From NCBI RefSeq assembly GCF_007680605.1, contig NZ_VEIO01000001.1:2671276-2735275 (forward strand): a stretch of DNA of 64,000 bases. Reading direction: 5' to 3'. Positions 9,234-16,313 of this stretch are shown here, in pieces. The notes below the pieces were generated by a model. The model was not told the DNA's origin. It saw nothing but the letters and a program-made list of their open reading frames with translations, and did not search any database. Positions within the stretch are counted from its first letter, which is position 1, and each line of letters starts with the position of its first letter. The stretch comes from Paenibacillus xylanexedens. Lineage in GTDB: Bacteria; Bacillota; Bacilli; Paenibacillales; Paenibacillaceae. The position numbers were made by a program, and so were the translations under genes.

Positions 9234-9473
9234 ATGATGGATCAGACAACACGCGAAACATTCACAGCAGTACAAAAGAATGGTGACGGTGACTTGACCG
9301 CCTTCCAGACATCGACAGGCCGTATTCTGGATTATCAGCAAGCGCTGAACGAAGTAAAATCCGGGGCAATCGCTGGTGTGAATGTATTCAAAGGCAAAGA
9401 CGGAGAAATGTATATTCGCGGCGATGCCGACGGCGACCCGACTAACAACCTTGACCAGCTTCCGAATTTCTGA
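9234..9473 (+). CDS. DUF3892-type small protein
   Basis: 79 residues from the first ATG of an ATGATG pair; AGAAGGAGAG is upstream. The core TAVQKNGDGDLTAFQTSTG, the YQQALNEVKSGAIAGVNVFKGKDG middle and the DGDPTNNLDQLPNF end match the DUF3892 pattern as I remember it. Such proteins are cytosolic, small and uncharacterised. It is followed immediately by a good terminator, so it forms a single-gene unit. Confidence 0.75.
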   Translation: MMDQTTRETFTAVQKNGDGDLTAFQTSTGRILDYQQALNEVKSGAIAGVNVFKGKDGEMYIRGDADGDPTNNLDQLPNF

Positions 9474-9491
9474 TAAATGTATTCTCGATAT

Positions 9492-9520
9492 AACGCCAAT
9501 CCTTACGGATTGGCGTTTTT
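9492..9520 (+). terminator. Terminator of the DUF3892 gene
   Basis: AACGCCAATCC-TTAC-GGATTGGCGTT followed by TTT; strong stem, 18 bases after the stop. Confidence 0.9.
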
Positions 9521-9578
9521 GCTGTAACTTCTGCAGAAGTCTGCTACACCTGGGCGTACTATTCGCTCCTCAACGGAA

Positions 9579-9860
9579 TCAGTAATCCGTGAAATATTTT
9601 ACTGCATTGCCAGCAGGTTGAGTTTTCCGTACGGGCTTGGGTTCCTGCTCCCAGGCCTGCAAAATCTGTATACTTTCCAGTGTAGATGGTTGAGGCCAGG
9701 AGATATATCCTTTCTGTTCAAGCGCTAGCAGTGACTCTCGAATGTGCGCCGGGTTGCGCCCTGTCTTGGTTTCCAGTTCATCCATACGTGGAATTCGCCG
9801 CTGCTGACCTGCATAGTTGACCATAATACGAAGTATTTTACGTTCAAAGTCGTTCAGCAT
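9579..9860 (-). CDS. Hypothetical protein with winged-helix-like pattern
   Basis: 93 residues. The arrangement FERKILRIMVNYAGQQRRIPRMDELETKTG followed by HIRESLLALEQKGYISW looks like a helix-turn-helix with a recognition helix and wing, so it may bind DNA; this is a pattern inference, not a family match. Its start overlaps the end of the upstream gene (9844-10071) by 17 bases, implying translational coupling and a shared mRNA. The C-terminus is basic and Pro-rich. Function unknown. Confidence 0.65.
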   Translation of the reverse strand: MLNDFERKILRIMVNYAGQQRRIPRMDELETKTGRNPAHIRESLLALEQKGYISWPQPSTLESIQILQAWEQEPKPVRKTQPAGNAVKYFTDY

Positions 9861-10071
9861 ACTTCAGTTCTCCCTTCCGATTCCGATCCGTTACAGGGCG
9901 CCATGCCAGAATATTTTGCTCCAGAAAAGTCCGGGGTACCCCTTCCATGCCATCAGATGCCCGAATTACTCCGCCTCGCATGCTGTTGATTCGAATCTGC
10001 CGCTGTGTAATCTGTCCCGCGCGATCCATGTACACAAGCTCCACCATCTGGCCAACATATTTCCCAAGCAT
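9844..10071 (-). CDS. Small conserved hypothetical, WYL/SH3-like beta protein
   Basis: 75 residues from the ATG giving MLGKYVGQMVELVYMD; GGAGGG is seven bases upstream of this ATG, while the earlier in-frame ATG abuts it. The alternating hydrophobic pattern (VELVYMDRAGQITQRQIRI, GGVIRASDG, RTFLEQNILAWRPV) suggests a small beta barrel; the ending 'ILAWRPV' recalls WYL-type sensor segments. It is first in a two-gene overlapping unit with the putative winged-helix protein 9579-9860, so the pair may act together. Function unknown. Confidence 0.6.
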   Translation of the reverse strand: MLGKYVGQMVELVYMDRAGQITQRQIRINSMRGGVIRASDGMEGVPRTFLEQNILAWRPVTDRNRKGELKYAERL

Positions 10072-10159
10072 GATCATCCCTCCGATAAGAACATTTGTTT
10101 GTATTCATTATTATATGCGAACGTAAGTTCTTTATTCAATAACAAAAAAAGGAATTCCA

Positions 10160-10205
10160 AAAAAATAAAAACCAGACATACTCCGGGCAAGACGGAAGTC
10201 TGGTT
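10160..10205 (-). terminator. Terminator of the DUF3889 gene
   Basis: Minus strand AACCAGAC...GTCTGGTT with a 20-base loop, then TTTATTTTTTT. Confidence 0.75.
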
Positions 10206-10225
10206 CTTCAGGGGAAGATCGAATC

Positions 10226-10555
10226 TTAGTGACGATCGGATTCAGAAAATTGCACTGTTTTTAACTGTTGCGTATTCGGATTAAAATCGACATTAACATA
10301 AACAGCAAATTGCTTGCCGTCTTTGGCTCGAACCCACAGCTTGAACTGCTCTCTGGACTGATTCGCGCTCAGTGAGGAGCGACCGATATGTTTGTAATCC
10401 AGAATGTCGACATTGTACTTCGTTTGGGTTTCCTTCACAGCGATGATGCCCCATTTCGCATAATCGGGAATGTTGCTGCTTGCTGCCGAAATGGTCGTTG
10501 AGATGCCAGCGAAACCTAGAACAAGCGTCAATATCGTTATCATAAGCACTCTCAT
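10226..10555 (-). CDS. Secreted DUF3889-family protein (YqzG-like)
   Basis: 109 residues from the ATG that has AAGGAG eight bases upstream (a GTG nine bases earlier overlaps that site). It has an N-terminal signal peptide (hydrophobic to about residue 25, cleavage after ISAAS region) and then PDYAKWGIIAVKETQTKY, DYKHIGR, QSREQFKLWVR and VYVNVDFNP, the landmarks of the DUF3889 family to which B. subtilis YqzG belongs. Exported, about 85 residues when mature, function unknown. The terminator follows directly. Confidence 0.8.
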   Translation of the reverse strand: MRVLMITILTLVLGFAGISTTISAASSNIPDYAKWGIIAVKETQTKYNVDILDYKHIGRSSLSANQSREQFKLWVRAKDGKQFAVYVNVDFNPNTQQLKTVQFSESDRH

Positions 10556-10612
10556 GCATTTCACTCCTTGGGAGAATGTGTTTGCTGATATCGTGCCCGT
10601 TCGGATTACATT

Positions 10613-10927
10613 TTACACCCAGATTCGCAAAATCCAGACCGCTGGCAACAGCCAAAATGGAACAACCGGCACCAGTTTAACCAATGGATCAACCTCGGAA
10701 GTATTACTGAAGCTCATCCCCCAATCCCCGGAAAGTAAATGCTGCTCTGCGTGGGACTCCTCTGTAGGTTCTAAACCATACTTCTCCATGAGGATTTGCC
10801 TTGTTTGTTCATCCACCTGAACATCGTTCCCCACACCGCTTGCTACGACATGTGCAGTGTTTATGTAAGTGAAGAACATCATTAAACTCATCATTGAGCA
10901 TACGATATGTACCCATCTAAATCTCAT
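10613..10927 (-). CDS. Short membrane protein resembling the N-terminus of an Opp/Dpp-type permease
   Basis: 104 residues from an ATG at 10927 with GGGAG upstream. A first hydrophobic helix (residues 4-22) is followed by a soluble stretch with RQILMEKYGLEP and LLSGDWGMSF, then VPFWLLPAVWILRIWV at the end. In DppB/OppB permeases the first helix is followed by a loop with a 'LGLD...YLxWLxxLLxGDLGxS' pattern before the second helix, and this sequence echoes that. It stops where the core permease helices should begin. It could be a truncated permease remnant or an unrelated small membrane protein. Confidence 0.5.
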   Translation of the reverse strand: MRFRWVHIVCSMMSLMMFFTYINTAHVVASGVGNDVQVDEQTRQILMEKYGLEPTEESHAEQHLLSGDWGMSFSNTSEVDPLVKLVPVVPFWLLPAVWILRIWV

Positions 10928-11218
10928 ATGTCTGTATTCTCCCTTTCTACTTCGAATCCATGATCTAAGATCAGCACAACACTTAGAACAACTTGTCTGA
11001 TTGTACATAATAATTGTGAAAATGGAAATACCAAACGGTGAACCATTCAACACGTTCTTCAAGCAGGCGTAGCAAATAGTACATGCCCCTTTAGACCCAT
11101 TTCATAGTTTATATGTTTAAAAAATCCATATCCCGTGTAATGGGCTTTGACTGACCAAGCTAAATCCAACGTCCGCCCGAGTCCATTTTCACCCCATATT
11201 CGAGGAGGTTATATCTGT

Positions 11219-12121
11219 ATGTTCAAACGTCTGGATGAGATTTTGATTGAAATTCCCAACGTCGAAAAGCCTGATCCCAATGCAGCAGCAGCTATACAGG
11301 AATTGCTTGGTGGTAAATTTGGAGAAATGTCCACACTGAACAACTACCTCTACCAATCCTTTAATTTTCGCTCCAAAGAAAAACTGAAACCATTCTACGA
11401 CCTCGTCATGAGTATTACGGCCGAAGAATTAGGACATGTTGAGCTGGTATCCCATGGAATTAACCATTGTCTCCGAGGATCAACCGAATATAAAGAACCT
11501 GATCAGACACCGCTCGGTTCCGTCAAGGATGCAAGGCTATCGTATCATTTTCTGGCAGGTGCACAAGGCGCGATGCCTTTTGATTCAATGGGCAATCCGT
11601 GGACAGGCGCCAATGTCTTCAACAGTGGCAATCTGGTAGAGGATTTGTTGCATAATTTCTTCCTCGAATGTGGAGCCCGTACGCACAAGATGAAAGTATA
11701 CGAAATGACCGATCATCCCGCAGCTCGCGAAGTTGTCGGTTTCCTGCTCGTACGCGGCGGTGTGCACGTGGTGGCGTATGCTAAAGCGATTGAAATTGCG
11801 ACAGGTGTCAATGTCACCAAACTGATCCCGATCCCTTCTCTAGATAACAAAGCCTTCAACGAGGCTCATAAATACGAAGAAAAAGGCGTTCACACCAAGC
11901 TGTACACTTACAGCGACCAAGACTTCAATGCCATCGACCAGATCTGGAAGGGTACACATCCCGAAGATGGACAACCTCTGGAAGTCATTCAGGGCATCCC
12001 TCAAGGTTTTCCGATCCCTGAAGCTCCGGCGGTGGAAGAAGAGTTTGCGCCAGGCATCTCACACGAGGATTTCAAGGAGATTGCGCGTCGTCTGAAGATG
12101 GCGGGGAATATTGCGGATTAA
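11219..12121 (+). CDS. Manganese catalase family protein
   Basis: 300 residues. The start is the ATG behind CGAGGAGG; the longer frame from 11147 has no binding site. The ferritin-like four-helix core with a di-manganese site is recognisable: ELLGGKFGEMSTLNNYLYQS (Glu ligand near 35), ITAEELGHVELVSHGIN (Glu/His near 66-70), NLVEDLLHNFFLECGAR (Glu near 147) and LLVRGGVHVVAYAKA (His near 180). The enzyme converts hydrogen peroxide to water and oxygen; in spore formers such catalases are often coat- or sporulation-associated. It is monocistronic with a terminator at 12201-12248. Confidence 0.92.
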   Translation: MFKRLDEILIEIPNVEKPDPNAAAAIQELLGGKFGEMSTLNNYLYQSFNFRSKEKLKPFYDLVMSITAEELGHVELVSHGINHCLRGSTEYKEPDQTPLGSVKDARLSYHFLAGAQGAMPFDSMGNPWTGANVFNSGNLVEDLLHNFFLECGARTHKMKVYEMTDHPAAREVVGFLLVRGGVHVVAYAKAIEIATGVNVTKLIPIPSLDNKAFNEAHKYEEKGVHTKLYTYSDQDFNAIDQIWKGTHPEDGQPLEVIQGIPQGFPIPEAPAVEEEFAPGISHEDFKEIARRLKMAGNIAD

Positions 12122-12200
12122 GTAGGCAAGTGTTCGGCTGAGGGTGTAGAATGTTGTTTCCCTAGATAAATTGTAAACTCTAATGCTTCTAAGTATAATT

Positions 12201-12248
12201 AAAGCCCTCACCCCAACTGCTTGAACACAGAGAAGGTTTGAGGGCTTT
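12201..12248 (+). terminator. Terminator between Mn catalase and 12302 gene, usable from both sides
   Basis: AAAGCCCTCA and TGAGGGCTTT form ten pairs with further partial pairing inside; T-rich on either strand. Confidence 0.75.
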
Positions 12249-12301
12249 GTTATAAACAATTTTATGTTCAATTTATGATGCAAAATGAGTATGTTTTAAG
12301 T

Positions 12302-12595
12302 CTAGTTAAACTCCAACACCGATTCCTCACGCTGACTCATGACTTCAATCAGCATGTTAGCGCCTAGACGAAAACCTTGTACAAACGCTGCTTCCGTATG
12401 CATCCCCTCACATCTACCACATAAGTCAAATAACTGTTCAAGCTCAAGAAATTCATTCTCGCTTAAACGATTCTTCCACTGCTCTGTCAGAGTTGCAATC
12501 TGCCGCCCTAACGCTTGGTATTCAGGATGTGTCGGCATCATCATCTCATCCGGGCGAAGTCGTCCATTATATAATGCTTCTAATATCGAGTTCAT
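12302..12595 (-). CDS. Conserved hypothetical, DUF6809-like
   Basis: 97 residues behind ATAGGAGG. The opening NSILEALYNGRLRPDEMMMP followed by PEYQALGRQI, LSENEFLELEQLFDLCGRC and FVQGFRLGANMLIEV gives an all-helical small protein. From memory this matches a Firmicutes family listed as DUF6809, often found near phage or regulatory genes; I cannot verify the number. There is no membrane segment. It is a single gene, sharing the upstream bidirectional terminator with the catalase. Confidence 0.65.
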   Translation of the reverse strand: MNSILEALYNGRLRPDEMMMPTHPEYQALGRQIATLTEQWKNRLSENEFLELEQLFDLCGRCEGMHTEAAFVQGFRLGANMLIEVMSQREESVLEFN

Positions 12596-12626
12596 GCGTA
12601 TCCTCCTATATATCTATTCGCACTCG

Positions 12627-12740
12627 ACTTGAATGAGCGTTCTGCACATGGTAGGATATTTATGCAGTCGCTCATTCAAGTGATTGCGGGATATGGAGCA
12701 GCGTTGTTCTTCGTGGGACGAGCGCTGCTTCTTTTTTATT
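12627..12740 (+). ncRNA. Candidate small RNA: long hairpin followed by intrinsic terminator
   Basis: ACTTGAATGAGCG (12627-12639) and CGCTCATTCAAGT (12669-12681) are perfect 13-base inverted repeats, with a second nested stem CTGCA/TGCAG. Directly after comes AGCAGCG...CGCTGCT (12697-12729) and TTCTTTTTTATTTTT on the plus strand. No plus-strand gene lies upstream to use this terminator. It could be an untranslated RNA or just a mobile hairpin; the promoter is not evident. Confidence 0.35.
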
Positions 12741-12915
12741 TTTGGAGCTCGTCGTAAATCTTTTCAATCCCTTTGCGAACAATAGCAGATCGGTTCGTAT
12801 TCAACTTCTCAGCCGCAACATCAAGTTTGCTCAGAATTTCCTCATCGACACGGATCTCAATCGTTTTGCTCTTCGGGTTATCAGATTTAGGACGCCCCAT
12901 CTTTTTGGAGGACAT
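12736..12915 (-). CDS. Ribbon-helix-helix (CopG/Arc-type) transcriptional regulator
   Basis: 59 residues from the ATG preceded by AAAAGGAGG; the longer frame to 12975 would translate the palindrome. After a basic tail (MSSKKMGRPKSDNPK) comes KTIEIRVDEEILSKLDVAAE, the beta strand plus first helix, then NTNRSAIVRKGIEKIYDEL, the turn and second helix of the RHH fold. Such proteins dimerise and place a beta ribbon in the major groove at short palindromes. No toxin gene lies beside it, so it is not obviously an antitoxin. The 40-bp palindrome immediately upstream, overlapping its promoter region, strongly suggests autoregulation. Confidence 0.85.
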   Translation of the reverse strand: MSSKKMGRPKSDNPKSKTIEIRVDEEILSKLDVAAEKLNTNRSAIVRKGIEKIYDELQK

Positions 12916-12927
12916 TGCTCCACCTCC

Positions 12928-12967
12928 TTTTCGTCCTGACAATAATATATTATTGTCAGGACGAAAA
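12928..12967. promoter_or_regulatory. 40-bp perfect palindrome, probable operator of the RHH gene
   Basis: The left arm TTTTCGTCCTGACAATAATA (12928-12947) is exactly mirrored by the right arm (12948-12967) with no loop. It abuts the ribosome binding site of the RHH gene. Repeats of this quality next to RHH regulators are typical self-binding sites; on mRNA it would also form a long hairpin beside the Shine-Dalgarno sequence. Confidence 0.75.
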
Positions 12968-13261
12968 GTCAACATAGTTATGAAACATACGTTCGTTTCA
13001 ACTCAGATCGATCTCTAATGTACATCTTATTGTTTGCAATCCCGCAGATATTGAGGAATTTTTGTCATGTTGACTTGCGAAATTATAAACAACCCATCCA
13101 GATAACCAGATGGGCTCACTTAAGTTTCTAGAGAAAGTAAAACAATTTCTTGAGCATTGCAGAGACTATGGGAAGATCATTCTGAGCAACTTCCTCGATA
13201 AATGGATTTTCAAGAACTGATCAAAGAAAGTCCTACTTACTGTCCAGAACGGACATGTCCA
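12968..13261. other. Intergenic stretch between the RHH gene and the immunity island
   Basis: No convincing gene is seen. It holds a short hairpin CCCATC...GATGGG at 13093-13114 that could act as a weak terminator, and marks the left edge of the AT-rich island. Confidence 0.4.
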
Positions 13262-13647
13262 CTACTGTATCTTGTGAAGCAAAGGTACGATGACTCCATC
13301 CAGTCCCTCTAACAATTCATCTTCAGTAGGATGTCTTAAAAGTCGGTCTAAATCTTCTTTCAGCATAACCACATGCTTAGAAGGTAATCTACTAATTAAT
13401 CCTGTCAGCATAAAATATTCCCAAGTAGAATCTCTTGTTTGAAATACATACTGAATGTGAGGAATCAATTCGTTCCGAATCTTAACAGCAAATCCTCCAC
13501 GGGCTTCGAAATCGGCCAATTCCCATCCTGCAACCACTCCATAAGTTCAGGTAAAATCTCTCTCAGTTCATCGTTACTCCGTTTGGCAAGCTTCTCTACA
13601 GATTTAATATCAAATTTATCTTTAGGTAACATCGTTCTGATATTCAT
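13262..13647 (-). pseudogene. DUF5071-family gene broken by a -1 frameshift
   Basis: Two overlapping frames together make one family member. Frame one (from the ATG at 13647) reads MNIRTMLPKDKFDIKSVEKL...GNWPISKPVEDLLLRFG and then stops; frame two continues NELIPHIQYVFQTRDSTWEY...SRLPSKHVVML to 13262. In the DUF5071 family, as I remember it, 'PVADLL' is followed by 'ELVPHIxxVL' in one frame, so one base is missing near 13475. The intact product would be about 125 residues. DUF5071 proteins often sit in toxin-immunity neighbourhoods. Either a real inactivating deletion or a sequencing error. Confidence 0.75.
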
Positions 13648-13660
13648 TCGTTATTCCTCC

Positions 13661-13783
13661 TCAGGAAATTCCGGCATACCAGCCCGGATTATCGATCGTT
13701 TGAATTATCACACCATACACATGCTCCCACTCTCCATCACAGTTCTGATCATACCTGTGTTGAATCCACGCTAAAGTCTCCAT
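13661..13783 (-). pseudogene. Truncated Imm53-like immunity gene
   Basis: A 40-residue frame with a good AGGAGA site: WIQHRYDQNCDGEWEHVYGV, then QTIDNPGWYAGIS and stop. The CDGEWEH and TIDNPGW elements are those of the Imm53 immunity family as I recall it, whose members are roughly twice this long, so the C-terminal half is gone. It lies between other immunity-like remnants, which supports the assignment. Confidence 0.6.
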
Positions 13784-13795
13784 AACTAAGCTCTC

Positions 13796-13927
13796 CTAAT
13801 CTTCATATAGCTGTTCCACTCCGTGAATCTGAGTCAATTCCATTGCCAGCTCTTGAAACTGCACTTCTTCCAAACCAGCAATAGAAAATTCGTAGTATTC
13901 AACATTCTCAAATAATCCGGAATCCAT
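13796..13927 (-). CDS. 43-residue acidic frame overlapping the 13908 gene
   Basis: Begins MDSGLFENVEYYEFSIAGLE and ends VEQLYED. It overlaps the last 20 bases of the upstream gene in a different frame. It may be a coupled small gene, or the true C-terminus of the 13908-14258 protein separated by a frameshift around 13915-13925. The upstream sequence lacks a clear ribosome binding site, which favours the second reading. No family recognised. Confidence 0.4.
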   Translation of the reverse strand: MDSGLFENVEYYEFSIAGLEEVQFQELAMELTQIHGVEQLYED

Positions 13928-14258
13928 ATTTTATTGCCCGCTCTCCATCTGGGGGAGGATCGAACACAATAACGTTAACAGCACAACCTTCATGTTGAAC
14001 AAAAAATTCAATCTCATGGACATTTTGAATGATGAAACAATCCACTTGTCCCGTCCGCGTTGTAAGTTCTTTGAAAGGCAACATTCTTGTCTGAAGCACA
14101 GTGTCATACTTCCAGCCTAACTTCTGTGTAATTTCATACGAGTCCTGGTATATAACAATTCCGATTGGGAATGGATGCGCATAAAATACACGGATAATCT
14201 CAATCGCTTTTTGAGCCCGGCTTTTATCTATGGGGAATGAGAAATAGTAATTATTCAT
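13908..14258 (-). CDS. Hypothetical protein, putative immunity protein
   Basis: 116 residues behind TAGGAAGG. Starts MNNYYFSFPIDKSRAQKAIE and contains a mixed alpha/beta pattern (FPIGIVIYQDSYEI, VDCFIIQNVHEIEFFVQHEG). No signal peptide or membrane helix. I do not recognise the family; the assignment as immunity-like rests on size, AT-rich codon use and position among such genes. It may be C-terminally truncated by a frameshift (see 13796-13927). Confidence 0.5.
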   Translation of the reverse strand: MNNYYFSFPIDKSRAQKAIEIIRVFYAHPFPIGIVIYQDSYEITQKLGWKYDTVLQTRMLPFKELTTRTGQVDCFIIQNVHEIEFFVQHEGCAVNVIVFDPPPDGERAIKYGFRII

Positions 14259-14320
14259 GAACTACCTTCCTATTTATGTACTATCTATTATTGATCAGAT
14301 TACCCATGATTCTTATAAGA

Positions 14321-15076
14321 TCAACTATAAACTAACGTTACATTTCCATCTGCTAGCACTTCTTTTAACTGTTGAAAATAACCCTCTTTTGAACACCATT
14401 CATGATCTACATCTTGAAGAATAATTACGAATGGTGCTATGGCTCCAAATCCACCACAAAAGCAGTCGGACAAACTATCCAAGTTAAATCCATAGTATCC
14501 TCCTGGACCGTTAATAGCCTCACCTAAGGCACAATAAAAAGAAGAGGAGTCCTCAATGTTAGTCGCATCCATGTGATATATGCCATTCTGCCGCTCCTGA
14601 GAATGAAGCTGGGTTCCTCGATATAATCGGGCTTCTAGCCATCCGATTCGTTGTTCTAGAGATAGTCCTCCCCATTCGTTCGTTTTAGCTAGAGGTTTTC
14701 TTCGCATATTCCAAATGAGCATACTCTCTTCTGTTACCACTTGAGACAAATCCCCAACCAGTTCAAACTGTGTTAAAACTTCATTCAATTCTGTAAACCG
14801 ATCATACTAAAGAGATTCTCTGAGTACAAAATAATATGATCCTATCGGATTTTCTTCGTGATCAAGAATAGTGATCTCTATATTGTTAATACTAATTTTT
14901 TTCTCCTTACAATACGCTACAAACTCAACGTTATATCGAAAATGAATTAACATTATTTTATGAAAGTTCTCATCACCGACGGTTCCAATAAGGTTGCCAG
15001 TCAACCCAACCAGATCTAAGGATTTTCCAATGGTCAAACCACTCTCATCATCAACTAAAGAATACCGATTGATCAT
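14321..15076 (-). pseudogene. Barstar-family immunity gene split by an in-frame TAG
   Basis: The frame from the ATG at 15076 reads MINRYSLVDDESGLTIGKSL...GSYYFVLRESL, meets TAG at 14807-14809, and continues in the same frame YDRFTELNEVLTQFELVGD through a barstar-like C-terminal domain: IYHMDATNIEDSSSFYCALG, GYYGFNLDSLSDCF and PFVIILQDVD. Barstar proteins inhibit barnase-type ribonucleases by plugging the active site. The whole would be about 250 residues. A TTG at 14788 could restart the barstar half as a 155-residue protein, so part of the function may survive. It follows the 15077 gene with no gap (TAG then ATG). Confidence 0.7.
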
Positions 15077-15670
15077 CTAGTTTATAAGCTCCTTTAAATG
15101 GTCTGAATATTCCGGAAACATTGAACTCAAGCGAACCTTGTCTAAATTCGCTAAGTTCTCCAAAATACGAAGTGTTTTGAACGATGATGGAGCATTGGCT
15201 TTGGTAGCATAGATTACTGGGCTCTCTAAATAACTTAACTCAAAAATTTCCCCTGAATCAAAATTAATACAACGTTTTAATAACCTAACTAGTTTCTCTT
15301 GATCTACATTCTGATAAGCTTCGGAAGTAAGTGTTGCTATAATATAATCGAAAGCTACATGCTTACTTCTTGATATGTACATATCATAATCAAAAGCGGC
15401 GACCGTAAAGTTCTCAGGTAATGCATATATTTCGAGAGATTCAATATCTCTACCATCCCCGAAAGATTTCAAAAGCTTCATTTCCATCCGAGCTAAAGTT
15501 TTAATTTTCTTGCTGGAAAAAAAATCTCCAGAAATTCCAATATAATTTGGCTCAAGATTAAGATTGGTGATTATTTGTTTCGACAAATGATAAAATGCTT
15601 GCCATTGTGACATATCATCTGTTTCTATTTTTCCATACAAGACGATTGAAGTCGTTAATCTCCCCTCCAT
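15077..15670 (-). CDS. Hypothetical protein, putative immunity protein
   Basis: 197 residues from the ATG giving MEGRLTTSIVLYGKIETDD, with TGGAGG six bases upstream; the longer frame to 15736 overlaps the previous gene and lacks a site. Mixed alpha/beta with FTVAAFDYDMYISRSKHVAF and FELSYLESPVIYATK. The family is not recognised by name. It abuts the barstar-family gene (stop directly followed by ATG) and lies 31 bases after 15702-16280, so these form one transcript in the immunity island. Confidence 0.55.
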   Translation of the reverse strand: MEGRLTTSIVLYGKIETDDMSQWQAFYHLSKQIITNLNLEPNYIGISGDFFSSKKIKTLARMEMKLLKSFGDGRDIESLEIYALPENFTVAAFDYDMYISRSKHVAFDYIIATLTSEAYQNVDQEKLVRLLKRCINFDSGEIFELSYLESPVIYATKANAPSSFKTLRILENLANLDKVRLSSMFPEYSDHLKELIN

Positions 15671-15701
15671 ATGCTGCCTCCATACGTAAACTTTAAATAC
15701 A

Positions 15702-16280
15702 CTATAAATATTCCTTCCAAACATTAAATAAATCATTCAATTGTCTTTCATCACCTCTTTTTCTTACATACGCCAGAGAGGCGTTATAAACAATTGCAAT
15801 TGGATTCATTTCTACTTTCCCAAACCCTTTAATAACTGGTCGGTTCACATATACATAATTTTTAGGTGTATGAACAACTCCCCAGTCAAGGCTAGAAAAT
15901 AAATTAATGAAAACAGTACCAAAATATAATCCTATATCAATAATAATTGAACTAGATTCTTCACTGAACTTTTCAGAATTTTTAAGTACCTCATCTCTTA
16001 ACCATTCAGGTGTCATACTAATTTCTTCTTCCAACTCTGCTGCCGTCTTTGGAACCATCGTAATTCGAGGAATAAACCATTTACACAATATCCCCAAAGA
16101 TCTTTCTGACAAGTCCAAATCATCTGGAGATGAACCTGTCGTCTCGTGATAAAAAGCTTTCAGTACTTCTATTCTTTTTGGAATCTCAGAAGTAAACCAC
16201 GCAAGATAAGTCCTAGCTTCTAATTTTGTCATAATCTCAAAGGGTTCAATTTCAAAAGGAGCTATCATTTTATTATACAT
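15702..16280 (-). CDS. Hypothetical protein, putative immunity protein
   Basis: 192 residues: MYNKMIAPFEIEPFEIMTKL..., then YLAWFTSEIPKRIEVLK, a helical middle, and LDWGVVHTPKNYVYVNRPVI near residue 135. Soluble, no motifs of catalysis seen. I recall proteins with the 'EIPKRIxxLK' helix as hypothetical neighbours of secreted toxin genes, but cannot name the family. Codon use is AT-rich like the rest of the island. The Shine-Dalgarno site is weak. Confidence 0.55.
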   Translation of the reverse strand: MYNKMIAPFEIEPFEIMTKLEARTYLAWFTSEIPKRIEVLKAFYHETTGSSPDDLDLSERSLGILCKWFIPRITMVPKTAAELEEEISMTPEWLRDEVLKNSEKFSEESSSIIIDIGLYFGTVFINLFSSLDWGVVHTPKNYVYVNRPVIKGFGKVEMNPIAIVYNASLAYVRKRGDERQLNDLFNVWKEYL

Positions 16281-16313
16281 AAAATCAACTCATTTCAGCC
16301 AAGTAATCATCCT

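Noticed and set aside
12736-12975. RHH protein as antitoxin of a toxin-antitoxin pair
   Set aside because: No toxin-sized frame (RelE, PemK or similar) lies next to it on the same strand; the downstream side is a hairpin and an unrelated hypothetical gene.
13465-13537. Programmed frameshift in the DUF5071 gene
   Set aside because: No slippery heptamer or downstream pseudoknot is seen, so a mutation or sequencing error is simpler.
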